The notes below the pieces were generated by a model. That model saw only the letters and a list, made by a program, of their open reading frames with translations. It was not told the DNA's origin and searched no databases. Below are positions 1-8,832 of a stretch of DNA of 64,000 bases, one piece after another (positions within the stretch are counted from its first letter, which is position 1; each line of letters begins with the position of its first letter). Both the position numbers and the translations under genes were made by a program. This DNA comes from ZC4RG25 sp023428365. GTDB lineage: Bacteria; Pseudomonadota; Alphaproteobacteria; Rhizobiales; Hyphomicrobiaceae. The stretch is taken from contig JBNOAI010000007.1 in assembly GCA_050283925.1 (NCBI GenBank), positions 248,001-312,000 on the forward strand. The letters run 5' to 3'.

Positions 1-566
1 CTCATCGTCGAGAGGCGAATGACCTTCTCGTTGAAGTGCAGCCTTGCGAGCGGCTGAACATCCTCCTTCATCCACTCGGCGAGCTTCACGACCATGTCGC
101 ACGTCACCGTTACGGGCGGCGACAGGGTAACTTCCGGATTGCTGCCGATGCTGATCAGTTCGACGGGAGCCGGTGCACCGCATTCCCCGCTCTTGATCGG
201 TTCCGCCGGCACGACAACAGCTGCGATGCCACGAAGTGCCTGCTCGCAATACGCCTTCGCCTCGGCGATTTCCTCCGGAGACCACGCATCTGGTGGCTTG
301 GTGGCAGCTTCCGCCTCGGCCTTGGCATCGGGTACAGTCTTGGGCCAGTTCGGCTCGGCTTTGGCTGCCGGCGCACGTCCCGGCTTTGGCACCGGATCGG
401 GTGGGATGACTTGCGCCGAGACGGTTTGCGACGAACCGCCCGCCTGCGCGAGGCGTAAAGGTTCTTCACCGTGGGAAGGGCGCGTATTGGAAACGGCCGC
501 GACAGCAATGGCGCCGAGGACAAGGAGAGACAGCCGCGTGCTTAGTGTCGCCGCATTCAACCGCAT
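1..566 (-). CDS. extensin-like C-terminal domain protein (partial, 3' end off the window)
   Basis: Reading the minus strand from an ATG at 566 gives MRLNAATLSTRLSLL..., a typical N-terminal signal segment, then a Pro/Ala-rich linker (about residues 35-95). A conserved region follows, containing the segments CGAPAPVELISIG, CDMVVKLAEWM and VQPLARLHF. This pattern (Cys-Gly-Ala-Pro, later a TCxM...LAxW...VQPxA stretch) is that of the extensin-like C-terminal family found in many Rhizobiales periplasmic proteins, whose biochemical role is unknown. The frame stays open to base 1, so the C-terminus is missing. It is divergent from the hydratase gene at 731. The signal segment implies export. The family call is by motif memory only. 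Confidence 0.72.
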   Translation of the reverse strand, partial: MRLNAATLSTRLSLLVLGAIAVAAVSNTRPSHGEEPLRLAQAGGSSQTVSAQVIPPDPVPKPGRAPAAKAEPNWPKTVPDAKAEAEAATKPPDAWSPEEIAEAKAYCEQALRGIAAVVVPAEPIKSGECGAPAPVELISIGSNPEVTLSPPVTVTCDMVVKLAEWMKEDVQPLARLHFNEKVIRLSTM

Positions 567-730
567 CGTTGGTTCCGATTGGTGTGTCTGTGGTCGACTC
601 TCATTGCCCCTCTATTTTGACGTGCGAGCCTTGCCTGATCAGAGCCACATCTATAGGTGCATTCGTGGTGCAATAAAGGTCACATCGCGGTGAGCCGCGT
701 ATAATGCACACGAAGTAGATATGGCAGCGC

Positions 731-1843
731 ATGATGACTGAGGCAATCCGTTCGACAGCTGAAGACGTGGACGTGGCAATTGGTTCCAATGGTGCGCTGG
801 GAACCATTGCTCTGAACCGTCCGCGAGCGCGCAATGCGATCACGGCGGACATGCGGTCACGTATTGCTGCTGCGTTTCCAAACTATGCCCGTGACCCGAA
901 CATCTACGCTGTGATGATCAGCTCGAATGTGCCCGGAATTTTCTCTGCGGGCGGTGATTTGCGCGAACTCTCGGCGCTCGTTGAGAGTAACTTTGAGGGT
1001 GCGAAACGACTGTTGGCCGACAAATACGCGCTCGTTTGGCTGCAGGAATGCTTCTCCAAACCGACTGTGTCTCTGATCGACGGCATCGTGATGGGGAACG
1101 GCGTTGCACTGACGATGTTTGGGACGCATCGCGTTGCCGGCGAACGCTACGAGTTTGCCATGCCCGAAGCTGCGGTCGGTTGCCATCCCGACGACGGAAT
1201 GGCTTCGGTCTTTGCTCGGATGCCGGGGCATATCGGCATGTATCTCGGGCTCACCGGGCGCAGAATTGGACGCGCAGATGCGTATGCGCTGGGTCTCGTC
1301 ACCCATTGCATCCCGGCTGCACGCTTTGCGGAGATTTCCGCGGGGCTCGCCGATGCCGACCCGGTCGATCCATTGCTGGATGATCGCCACGAGCATCCAG
1401 GCGAGGGCGATCTGCATCGCAGACGTGATCTGATCGAGACCTGCTTCGGTGCTCCGACGCTCGAGGATGTTCTAGCTCGGCTCAAAGAACGCTCCCAAGG
1501 GAGTGGTGAAGACAGGTCGTGGTGTGGTGGTGTTCTGGCGGACTTGCAGCAACGCTCGCCAACAGCCCTGGCGATCATATTTCGGCATATCCGAGGGTCG
1601 GCGGAGCGCGATTTGCGCCAGACGCTCGCAACCGACTACCGGCTCGCTTGCCAGCTCGTGCAATGCCACGATTTCGCGGAAGGTGTGCGTGCAGTGCTGA
1701 AAGATAAGGATAATACGCCGCGATGGTCACCAAGCCGGGTGGAAATGGTTGATCAGGCAAATTTAGAAAGCTGGCTTGCTCCCACAGCAGCGGTCGAGCT
1801 TAATCTTCCAACGCGTGAGGAGATGCAGGCCGCTCGCGTATGA
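731..1843 (+). CDS. enoyl-CoA hydratase/isomerase family protein, 3-hydroxyisobutyryl-CoA hydrolase-like
   Basis: A 370-residue crotonase-fold protein. The N-terminal half has the oxyanion-hole signature SAGGDLREL and then VMGNGVALTMFGTHRVA and MPEAAVGCHPDDG, followed by GMYLGLTGRRI. Length and the MPE...PD order match the 3-hydroxyisobutyryl-CoA hydrolase (HIBCH/ECH_2) branch of valine catabolism rather than short enoyl-CoA hydratases. Usual family residues are altered at two places: GGGVG is GNGVA, and PDVGG(G/A) is PDDGMA, so substrate specificity is uncertain. It acts in the cytoplasm. It is a single gene, with no obvious operon partner; the next gene downstream encodes the LdtR-type regulator after a 150-bp AT-richer gap. 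Two ATGs occur in a row; the first is used. Confidence 0.75.
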   Translation: MMTEAIRSTAEDVDVAIGSNGALGTIALNRPRARNAITADMRSRIAAAFPNYARDPNIYAVMISSNVPGIFSAGGDLRELSALVESNFEGAKRLLADKYALVWLQECFSKPTVSLIDGIVMGNGVALTMFGTHRVAGERYEFAMPEAAVGCHPDDGMASVFARMPGHIGMYLGLTGRRIGRADAYALGLVTHCIPAARFAEISAGLADADPVDPLLDDRHEHPGEGDLHRRRDLIETCFGAPTLEDVLARLKERSQGSGEDRSWCGGVLADLQQRSPTALAIIFRHIRGSAERDLRQTLATDYRLACQLVQCHDFAEGVRAVLKDKDNTPRWSPSRVEMVDQANLESWLAPTAAVELNLPTREEMQAARV

Positions 1844-1994
1844 TGTCATAACCTGTAATAGTGTTGAATTTTCCTCGGATATTTACTTGATTTTAACTGC
1901 GTATATTAGGCTAAGCTTCAAGTCTTTCCGTCTAACTGCCCTGGTAAATGCTGTTAAGGGCGTATGGCCCGCGTAAAATAAGCCGGGGACAAGC

Positions 1995-2504
1995 ATGACG
2001 ATGGCATTCAGGCAGACCCACGCTGAACCGCTCACCGAGGAGGCTCTCAGCACCGAATACCTTGAAGCACTCAGGTCGATCGAGCGACTGCATCGGTTGC
2101 TGCTGGACGTGATCAAGGATGAGTTCGATCGCCGTGGCGGTGATAGCGAACTCAATGCGGTGCAGGCTCTGTTACTGCACAACCTTGGCGATGAGGAGCT
2201 GACCGCAGGAGAACTCAAAGCTCGCGGCTACTATCTCGGCTCCAACGTTTCCTACAACCTGAAGAAGCTCGTCGAGAAAGGCTACATCCACTACAACCGC
2301 GGCGCGTCCGATCGCCGTTCGGTGCGGGTGCGCCTGACCGACAAAGGCTGGGAGGCCTGCAAGGTCGTCGCGCAGCTCTACCGCCGCCAGCTCGGTTCGC
2401 TTGAAACAGTTGGCGAGGTTGGCGCCCATGACCTTGAGAACTTGAACAAGGTTCTCATGCGGCTTGAGCGTTTCTGGGCGAACCAGATCAGATACCGCCT
2501 CTGA
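1995..2504 (+). CDS. ldtR: LdtR-like MarR-family transcriptional regulator
   Basis: A 169-residue winged-helix protein. Residues about 55-115 form the MarR DNA-binding region, with recognisable ELTAGELKARGYYLGSNVS (helix-turn-helix) and SDRRSVRVRLTDKG (wing). Flanking helices (YLEALRSIERLHRLLLDVI and the C-terminal LENLNKVLMRLERFW) suit the dimerisation domain. In Candidatus Liberibacter and other alphaproteobacteria, LdtR controls an L,D-transpeptidase gene; here an L,D-transpeptidase gene starts 363 bp downstream on the same strand, which supports the specific name. The start is ATG 1995 behind GGGGAC; an in-frame ATG at 2001 is possible. Confidence 0.82.
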   Translation: MTMAFRQTHAEPLTEEALSTEYLEALRSIERLHRLLLDVIKDEFDRRGGDSELNAVQALLLHNLGDEELTAGELKARGYYLGSNVSYNLKKLVEKGYIHYNRGASDRRSVRVRLTDKGWEACKVVAQLYRRQLGSLETVGEVGAHDLENLNKVLMRLERFWANQIRYRL

Positions 2505-2867
2505 TCGCCACGCGCGGCCAGTAACGCAGTCAGGCTCATGCGCGGAGCGCGAACGCAAAGTTGTTGCGTTGGCGCATCATGCGTGTCGTGTCGCGTGGAT
2601 CATCCGTATTTGCCTCTTTCCTCCCGAGAATGAATAGCTCAGGGTTTTGCGGGCAGATGGGAGTGTGAGGCTCAGGCGGTGCTCGCTGGCCTGTCTGTAA
2701 GCGGCAATTGATAAGACTGGTGCTCGATCGTCGATCGACGGCTGCTCCGCAGTCGCGGCGGCGTATGCGCGGTGCGAATTGATCTTTCACCTCTGCTCGG
2801 ATCTGAGCATGGCGAGGGTCCATCGTGCCACCGCTTTGCTGAGCACTGGTGCTAAGGAGCGGATGAC
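2505..2867. other. 363-bp intergenic region between ldtR and the L,D-transpeptidase gene
   Basis: No convincing gene is seen. Two structures stand out. At 2547-2575 there is a hairpin: GCGC and AACGCAA arms, loop AGTTG, then TTGCGTT and GCGC, with one G-G mismatch. It sits about 40 bp after the ldtR stop and lacks a clear T-run. At 2729-2740 there is a perfect 12-bp palindrome CGTCGATCGACG inside a CGATCGTCGATCG repeat. Either could be an operator for the transpeptidase promoter, perhaps for LdtR itself; that is inference. A good ribosome-binding site AAGGAG (2854-2859) precedes the GTG start at 2868. Confidence 0.45.
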
Positions 2868-4154
2868 GTGAGCGGGATGCGGGTAGGCCGTTGCGGTTTC
2901 GCGCGGGGAGCATTTGCGGCAGTCGGCGCAACGGTCGCGATTGCACTCGTCAGTCCGGTGTCGGCGTCCGACGGAAACAGCTGGAACCCATTCGCGTCCA
3001 ATACCGAGAAAAGTACGTCGCAGACGTATGATCGTAGTTTCGTGCGGGAATGGGAGGCCAATCCGCCGCGCGGCTACCCGACGATATCGCCCTCCAACAT
3101 CGAGCCGATGAAGGCTGCCATCAAGCGCTATACGGATATTGTCTCTGGAGGCGGCTGGGAGACGGTACCGGACGGTACGTTGCAGCTCGGAATGTCCAGC
3201 CAGGCTGTTGCCATCCTCCGCAAGCGGCTGTTGTCGTCGGGCGACCTGCGCGAGGACGGTGGTTCTCCGGATTACTTTGATTACACCCTCGAGCGCGCGG
3301 TGAAGCGGTTCCAGGCCTCCAATGGCCTTTCTCCCACGGGAATCGCCGATAAGCGCACCATTGCGGCCCTCAATGTCCCGGCTGCGACCCGGCTCGGTCA
3401 GCTCAAAACCAACCTCGGTCGTGTCAGCGAGCTGGCTCGTTCCGCGGGCAAGAAGTACGTCCTGGTCAATGTCCCGTCCGCTCAAATCGAGGCGGTTGAA
3501 GGTGACCGCGTCGTGTCGCGTCATTCCGGTGTTGTCGGCCAGTTCGACCGTCAGACGCCGCTATTGCGTTCAACCATCCACGAGCTGAACTTCAATCCGA
3601 TCTGGACGCTGCCGCCGACGGTCATCTCCAAGGATCTGATCCCGAAGGGCCGTGAGATGGAGAAGCAGGGTCAGAGCGTGCTGCAGAAGTACGGCATCGA
3701 TGCTTATGGCGGTGACGGGCGGAAGCTCGATCCGGCGAAAATCACCTGGTCATCGAGCCAGCCCCAGAGCCTCGTCTACCGGCAGCAGCCCGGCAAAGAT
3801 AACCCGCTCGGCTTTCTGAAGATCAATTTTCACAACAATCACTCGGTCTACATGCACGACACGCCGTCCGACAGCTTGTTCGGGCGCAACTTCCGCGCTG
3901 CCAGCTCCGGTTGCGTGCGCGTGCAGGGCATCGATCAGCTGGCGTCGTGGCTCCTCGCCGGTAATGGCGAGTGGAAGCTGGCCCGTATCGAAGAGATGAG
4001 AAAAACCGGCGAGAGGCTCGATGTCAGGCTGAAAACGCCCGTGCCTGTTCACTTCGTCTACATCACCGCCTGGGTCACAGAAGACGGCGTGGTTCAGTTC
4101 CGCCGGGACCTTTATCGTAAGGACGGCGTGGGAGCGACGGCCTCCGCCTACTGA
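2868..4154 (+). CDS. L,D-transpeptidase with peptidoglycan-binding domain (YkuD family)
   Basis: A 428-residue exported cell-wall enzyme. The N-terminus has a signal segment (about residues 1-34, GAFAAVGATVAIALVSPVSA). A peptidoglycan-binding-like helical region follows at about 100-165 (LERAVKRFQASNGLSPTGIADKRT). The YkuD catalytic domain occupies roughly 180-375 with H330 in MHDTPSDSLF and nucleophile Cys349 in SSGCVRV. Such enzymes form 3-3 or lipoprotein cross-links using the L,D bond of tetrapeptide stems. GTG start at 2868 is chosen because AAGGAG lies 8 bp upstream; a nearby ATG runs into a stop at once. The neighbour ldtR is its probable regulator. Confidence 0.9.
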   Translation: MSGMRVGRCGFARGAFAAVGATVAIALVSPVSASDGNSWNPFASNTEKSTSQTYDRSFVREWEANPPRGYPTISPSNIEPMKAAIKRYTDIVSGGGWETVPDGTLQLGMSSQAVAILRKRLLSSGDLREDGGSPDYFDYTLERAVKRFQASNGLSPTGIADKRTIAALNVPAATRLGQLKTNLGRVSELARSAGKKYVLVNVPSAQIEAVEGDRVVSRHSGVVGQFDRQTPLLRSTIHELNFNPIWTLPPTVISKDLIPKGREMEKQGQSVLQKYGIDAYGGDGRKLDPAKITWSSSQPQSLVYRQQPGKDNPLGFLKINFHNNHSVYMHDTPSDSLFGRNFRAASSGCVRVQGIDQLASWLLAGNGEWKLARIEEMRKTGERLDVRLKTPVPVHFVYITAWVTEDGVVQFRRDLYRKDGVGATASAY

Positions 4155-4168
4155 TCTCGCTTTTCGAT

Positions 4169-4182
4169 TTGATCGTGATCAA
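4169..4182. promoter_or_regulatory. FNR/FixK-type box upstream of hemA
   Basis: TTGATCGTGATCAA is a perfect match to the TTGAT-N4-ATCAA consensus of the FNR/FixK/FnrL family. It lies 14 bp after the L,D-transpeptidase stop and about 190 bp ahead of the hemA start. Low-oxygen control of hemA by FNR-type regulators is established in Rhodobacter and rhizobia; use of this copy is inferred. Confidence 0.7.
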
Positions 4183-4374
4183 GGCCTCGCACGCGGCGAG
4201 GTTGTGTCTAGCGTTGGCGGGTGCGTCGATACGAACTCTTTAGAACGGTTCTCGCACCGTTTACGCGTCGGGCTAGACTGGTTACAAACAAGCAGCCGGG
4301 GACACCGCGGATGTTTGCTGCTCCGGCAGCATGGGCAGCTGCCCAAATCTCCGCGGAGGCGAGAGGCAGGTTCG

Positions 4375-5604
4375 GTGGATTACGCGACCAAATTCCAGAG
4401 TGCGTTGGCGGCCGTACAAGCTGAAGGACGCTATCGGGTATTCGCCGACTTGCGGCGGACCTGCGGGTCGTTCCCAGTAGCCGAGCGCTTTGACGCCGGC
4501 TCGGCGCAGCCGATCACCGTCTGGTGCTCCAACGACTACCTGGGCATGGGGCAGCATCCCGATGTTCTCGTCGCCATGCACGAAGCGGTGGACAAAGTCG
4601 GTGCGGGTTCTGGCGGCACCCGCAATATTTCCGGGACGACGCGCTATCACGTCGAGCTCGAAGCAGAGCTTGCCTCGCTGCACGGCAAGGAAGCGGCGCT
4701 GTTGTTCACTTCGGCCTATGTAGCCAATGACGCCACGCTATCGACGCTGACGCGGTTGCTGCCGGGCGTCGTGATCTTCTCCGACGAGAAGAACCATGCG
4801 TCCATGATCCAGGGCATCCGGCACGGTGGTGGGCCGAAGCGGATCTGGCGCCACAACGATCTCGCCGATCTCGAAGCCCAGTTGGCCGCGTTCGACCGCG
4901 ACACGCCCAAGATCATCGTGTTCGAGTCTGTTTATTCGATGGACGGCACCATCGCCCCCATCGCGGCTATCTGCGATCTGGCAACACGTTACGGCGCGCT
5001 GACCTACCTCGACGAAGTTCACGCCGTCGGCATGTACGGCGATCATGGCGGCGGCATCGCCGAACGTGATGGCGTGCTCGACCGGGTCGACATCATCAAC
5101 GGCACGCTGGCCAAGGGCTTCGGTGTAATGGGCGGTTATATCGCCGCGAGCCGCGATTGCTGCGATGCGATCCGTAGTTATGCTCCTGGCTTCATCTTCA
5201 CGACATCGCTGGCGCCGGCTGTGGTGGCGGGTGCCTTGACCAGTGTTCGCCATTTGAAGACGAGCACGCTGGAGCGTGCCCGTCATCAGGAGCGTGCCCG
5301 GACCCTGAAGCGTCGGCTGACGGCCGCTGGTCTGCCGGTCATCGAAAATCCTAGCCACATCGTGCCGGTGATGGTCGGTGATCCGGTGCTCTGCAAGAAC
5401 GTGACCGATGTTCTGCTCGACCGGTTTGGAATTTATGTGCAACCCATCAATTACCCAACGGTGCCGCGCGGCACCGAGCGGTTGCGCCTGACGCCGACAC
5501 CGCAGCACTCGGATGCGGATATCGACCATCTGGTCGCGTCGCTGTCCACGCTGTGGAGTGAATTCGGCCTCACAGCCGGCCCGACCAAGGTCGCGGCCGA
5601 ATAG
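4375..5604 (+). CDS. hemA: 5-aminolevulinate synthase
   Basis: A 409-residue PLP enzyme that condenses glycine and succinyl-CoA to 5-aminolevulinate, the first step of haem and corrin synthesis in alphaproteobacteria (C4/Shemin route). Visible family motifs are YRVFADL near the N-terminus, WCSNDYLGMGQHP, GAGSGGTRNISGT, SMDGTIAPI, YLDEVHAVGMYG and NGTLAKGFGVMGG, whose Lys247 is the PLP Schiff-base lysine. Start is GTG at 4375, giving the usual VDYATKFQSAL N-terminus and normal length; an upstream extension in frame to 4204 looks non-coding. GGAGGCGAGAGG precedes the start. Regulation is probably through the FNR/FixK-type box at 4169. It is followed after 137 bp by glyA, whose enzyme handles the glycine substrate. 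Confidence 0.95.
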   Translation: MDYATKFQSALAAVQAEGRYRVFADLRRTCGSFPVAERFDAGSAQPITVWCSNDYLGMGQHPDVLVAMHEAVDKVGAGSGGTRNISGTTRYHVELEAELASLHGKEAALLFTSAYVANDATLSTLTRLLPGVVIFSDEKNHASMIQGIRHGGGPKRIWRHNDLADLEAQLAAFDRDTPKIIVFESVYSMDGTIAPIAAICDLATRYGALTYLDEVHAVGMYGDHGGGIAERDGVLDRVDIINGTLAKGFGVMGGYIAASRDCCDAIRSYAPGFIFTTSLAPAVVAGALTSVRHLKTSTLERARHQERARTLKRRLTAAGLPVIENPSHIVPVMVGDPVLCKNVTDVLLDRFGIYVQPINYPTVPRGTERLRLTPTPQHSDADIDHLVASLSTLWSEFGLTAGPTKVAAE

Positions 5605-5741
5605 GCAAACGCGCCATCCCGTCGCCCTCGGTGTTTGTGAGGTTGTTGGCCTGCGCGCTGGCATGATATGCAGCGGGCATTGGGGGACGGGCGCGCCATC
5701 GCCCGTTTCGGCCTCAGCATCACCGCCGAACGAGGACGACT

Positions 5742-7040
5742 ATGAACGACAAGGCGACGCGCAGCGGCGCGCCATCGGATTTCTTCGGACAGTCCCTCTC
5801 AGATCGCGATCCCGAGCTTTACAGCGCGGTTGCGAAGGAACTCGGTCGCCAGCGTGACGAGATCGAGCTGATCGCGTCGGAGAACATCGTGTCGCGCGCG
5901 GTGCTCGAAGCGGCGGGCACGGTGCTGACCAACAAATACGCTGAAGGTTATCCGGGGCGGCGCTATTATGGCGGCTGTCAATACGTTGATATCGCTGAGG
6001 AACTGGCAATCGAACGAGCCAAGAAGCTGTTCGACTGCGGCTTCGCCAACGTTCAGCCGAACTCCGGCAGCCAGGCCAACCAGGGCGTATTCCTTGCGCT
6101 GGCCAAGCCGGGCGACACGATCCTCGGCCTGTCGCTGGCTGCTGGCGGCCATCTTACGCACGGTGCGTCCGTCAACATGTCGGGCAAGTGGTTCAACGCG
6201 GTGCACTATGGCGTGCGCCGTCAGGACAACGTCATCGACCACGATGAAGTCCGCGCGCTGGCGTTGGAGCACAAGCCGAAGATCATCATCGCCGGTGGCT
6301 CTGCTTATCCGCGCCGCATCGATTTCGCGGCGTTCCGCAAGATCGCAGACGAGGTCGGCGCGTATCTCATGGTCGATATGGCTCACTTCGCCGGTTTGGT
6401 CGCTGGTGGCGCGCATCCGAGCCCGTTGCCGCATGCCCACGTCGTGACGACGACTACGCACAAGACGCTGCGCGGCCCGCGTGGCGGCATGATCCTGACC
6501 AACGACGCGGATATCGCCAAGAAGATCAACTCGGCGATCTTCCCTGGCCTGCAGGGCGGCCCGCTGATGCACATCATTGCCGCCAAGGCAGTGGCGTTCG
6601 GCGAAGCATTGCAGCCGGAGTTCAAGACCTACGCGAAGTCCGTGGTCGAGAACGCGGCGGCGCTGGGCGAGGTGCTGCAGGCGGAAGGTCTCGACCTGGT
6701 CTCGGGTGGCACCGATACGCACGTCGTTTTGGTCGATCTGCGGCCGAAGAAGCTGACCGGCAACATCACTGAAAAGGCGCTGGGCCGGGCTCACATCACC
6801 TGTAATAAAAACGGTGTGCCGTTCGATCCGGAGAAGCCGACGGTGACGTCAGGCGTCCGTCTTGGCTCGCCAGCGGGCACGACGCGCGGCTTCGGCGTTG
6901 AAGAATTCCGTGAGATCGGACGTCTGATTGCTGAAGTTCTCGACGGTTTGGCCCGCAACGGCGAAGAGGGCAACGCCGCCGTAGAGGCTGCGGTCAAGGA
7001 AAAGGCGATGGCTCTTTGCCGTCGCTTCCCGATCTACTGA
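5742..7040 (+). CDS. glyA: serine hydroxymethyltransferase
   Basis: A 432-residue cytosolic PLP enzyme interconverting serine and glycine with tetrahydrofolate and 5,10-methylene-THF. Clear motifs are ELIASENIVSRAV, NKYAEGYPGRRYYGGC, NVQPNSGSQANQGV, VDMAHFAGLVAGG and the PLP site TTTHKTLRGPRGG with Lys241. Length is normal for bacterial GlyA. It heads the glyA-nrdR-rib-nusB-thiL block that is conserved in Rhizobiales, 147 bp before nrdR. The start is ATG 5742 preceded by GAGGACGACT. Internal minus-strand reading frames of similar length are shadows without recognisable domains. Confidence 0.97.
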   Translation: MNDKATRSGAPSDFFGQSLSDRDPELYSAVAKELGRQRDEIELIASENIVSRAVLEAAGTVLTNKYAEGYPGRRYYGGCQYVDIAEELAIERAKKLFDCGFANVQPNSGSQANQGVFLALAKPGDTILGLSLAAGGHLTHGASVNMSGKWFNAVHYGVRRQDNVIDHDEVRALALEHKPKIIIAGGSAYPRRIDFAAFRKIADEVGAYLMVDMAHFAGLVAGGAHPSPLPHAHVVTTTTHKTLRGPRGGMILTNDADIAKKINSAIFPGLQGGPLMHIIAAKAVAFGEALQPEFKTYAKSVVENAAALGEVLQAEGLDLVSGGTDTHVVLVDLRPKKLTGNITEKALGRAHITCNKNGVPFDPEKPTVTSGVRLGSPAGTTRGFGVEEFREIGRLIAEVLDGLARNGEEGNAAVEAAVKEKAMALCRRFPIY

Positions 7041-7187
7041 GACTGGCCCGCGACCGTTGGGCCGCTGCGCAGTGGATGCGCGGTTTGCTGCGCTCGCGGT
7101 TTCCGGCGGGCTGAATTAGATTAGGCGGACGGCTGCTGACCGGCATCGGGATCGGTCGCGCCCGTTGCCTTCGATGGAGCAGTCATC

Positions 7188-7682
7188 ATGCGTTGCCCGT
7201 TTTGCGGTAGCGACGAAACGCAGGTTAAGGACAGCCGGCCGACCGAGGAAAGCGCGGCGATCCGGCGGCGGCGCGTGTGCCCGATCTGCGGCGGACGCTT
7301 CACGACCTTCGAGCGGGTGCAGTTGCGCGAGATCATCGTGGTGAAGCGCTCGGGCAGGAAAGTACCGTTCGAGCGGGATAAACTGCTGCGTTCCGTCGAG
7401 ATCGCGTTGCGCAAGCGCCCGGTTGATACGGAGCGGATCGACCGCATGGTGTCGGGTATCGTCCGGCAGCTTGAAAGTACCGGTGAGGCCGAAATCTCCT
7501 CGTCGATGATCGGCGAGATGGTGATCGAGGCTCTACGCGGCCTTGATCCGGTTGCCTACGTGCGTTTTGCGTCGGTCTATCGAGACTTCCGTGAGGCGGC
7601 GGATTTCCAGGAAGTGCTGACAGAAATTGCGAAAGGCAACGGCGCAAGCCGGAGTGCCAATGTCCCGAACACCGCCGACTGA
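7188..7682 (+). CDS. nrdR: transcriptional repressor NrdR
   Basis: A 164-residue regulator of ribonucleotide reductase genes. The N-terminus is a rubredoxin-like zinc ribbon with Cys3/Cys6 (MRCPFC) and Cys31/Cys34 (CPICGG), including the invariant KDSRPTEE and IRRRRVC stretches. An ATP-cone domain follows at about 46-136 (VVKRSGRKVPFERDKLLRS ... LDPVAYVRFASVYRDF). Members bind NrdR boxes upstream of nrd operons when loaded with ATP/dATP. Length is close to the usual 150-160. Its end overlaps the start of ribD by 23 bp, so the two are probably co-transcribed. Confidence 0.96.
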   Translation: MRCPFCGSDETQVKDSRPTEESAAIRRRRVCPICGGRFTTFERVQLREIIVVKRSGRKVPFERDKLLRSVEIALRKRPVDTERIDRMVSGIVRQLESTGEAEISSSMIGEMVIEALRGLDPVAYVRFASVYRDFREAADFQEVLTEIAKGNGASRSANVPNTAD

Positions 7683-8793
7683 TAGCAACGATCCGGCCCA
7701 GACCCTTCGCGACGTCCAGTTCATGCGTATGGCGCTGATGCTGGCGCGTCGCGGGCTCGGCAATACGGCGCCCAATCCGGCGGTTGGCGCGGTGATCGTC
7801 AACGAAGCCACCGGCGAGGTGATCGCGCGCGGATGGACACAGCCCGGTGGACGGCCTCACGCTGAAACGGAAGCGTTAAGGCGCGCTGGGCCACGGGCAG
7901 CTGGCGCCACCATGTACGTGACGCTCGAGCCGTGCTCGCATCACGGTAAGACGCCGCCCTGTGCGGACGCCATCGTCGCTGCTGGCATTGCGCGTGTCGT
8001 CGCGGGCATCGAGGATCCGGATGCACGAGTTTCGGGACGTGGGCTTGATCGGCTGCGCGCTGCGGGCATCGCCGTCACGCGTGGTGTTCTGAGCGACGAA
8101 GCGGACTGGGTGACGCGCGGCCACATTCTGCGCGTCAGCGAGCGCCGGCCGTTCACACAGCTCAAGCTGGCGCTGGCTGCGGACAACACCGTGCCGCGAG
8201 GAAGCGACGGCAAGCCGGTGTGGGTGACGGGACCAGTGGCGCGGGCGCAAGGCCATCTGCTGCGGGCCCAGGCCGACGCTATTCTGGTTGGCAGCCGCAC
8301 CGTTGCTGATGATGATCCCGAGCTGACTTGCCGTCTCCCCGGCCTGGAGAACCGTTCGCCGATCCGATTGGTGCTGGCGCGCAATCTCGATATTTCCCTG
8401 TGTAGCAAGCTGGTGAGTACGGCGCGTGAGGTGCCGGTGATCATCTTCTGCGGCCGGACGGTTGACCATGAACGGCGGCTGGCGCTGGAGGCTCACGGTT
8501 GCGTCGTTGAGCCGGTCCGCGAGGTGGACGGTGCGTTGTGGCTCCCGGCGATCATGGAAGCACTGGTTGCTCGGGGCATCACCCGATTGCTCGTGGAAGG
8601 CGGCGCCGCTGCGTGGCGGGCCTTCTCGAGGGCGCACTTCGTCGATGAGGTCGTCATGTTCCGCGCCCCGGGCGGTGCGGGCGCGCAGGTGCCGAGCGCA
8701 TTGCTGCCCGGCCTCGATCTCATGGTAACATCGAAGCGTAAAGCCGGCGGCGATGATATGATCGTCTTCCGGCGCCGTCAGCCCGCGTCCTGA
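7660..8793 (+). CDS. ribD: bifunctional diaminohydroxyphosphoribosylaminopyrimidine deaminase / 5-amino-6-(5-phosphoribosylamino)uracil reductase
   Basis: A 377-residue fusion enzyme catalysing the second and third steps of riboflavin synthesis. The N-terminal deaminase domain (about 15-150) has the zinc site HAE (67-69) and PCSHHGKTPPC (91-101). The C-terminal reductase domain (about 155-375) contains RPFTQLKLALAAD, DAILVGSRTVADDDPELTCR and LLVEGG. The chosen ATG 7660 sits 5 bp after GGAG and gives MSRTPPTD; an earlier ATG lies inside nrdR and would add 11 unlikely residues. It overlaps nrdR by 23 bp and is followed 39 bp later by ribE. Confidence 0.95.
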   Translation: MSRTPPTDSNDPAQTLRDVQFMRMALMLARRGLGNTAPNPAVGAVIVNEATGEVIARGWTQPGGRPHAETEALRRAGPRAAGATMYVTLEPCSHHGKTPPCADAIVAAGIARVVAGIEDPDARVSGRGLDRLRAAGIAVTRGVLSDEADWVTRGHILRVSERRPFTQLKLALAADNTVPRGSDGKPVWVTGPVARAQGHLLRAQADAILVGSRTVADDDPELTCRLPGLENRSPIRLVLARNLDISLCSKLVSTAREVPVIIFCGRTVDHERRLALEAHGCVVEPVREVDGALWLPAIMEALVARGITRLLVEGGAAAWRAFSRAHFVDEVVMFRAPGGAGAQVPSALLPGLDLMVTSKRKAGGDDMIVFRRRQPAS

Positions 8794-8832
8794 CGTCTGG
8801 TTCGGTATCGAAGAAAGAGCGACTGTAGGATC

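Noticed and set aside
94..693. Plus-strand frame of 199 residues at the left edge
   Set aside because: The opposite strand encodes a convincing exported extensin-like protein with signal peptide and conserved Cys/Trp segments; the plus frame is its shadow.
4204..4374. N-terminal extension of HemA
   Set aside because: The added 57 residues (SVGGCVDTNSLERF...) are unlike any ALA synthase N-terminus and contain the region expected to be promoter and leader.
8794..8832. FMN riboswitch near the riboflavin genes
   Set aside because: The gaps before ribD, ribE and ribBA are absent or under 50 bp and contain no RFN-like conserved segments.
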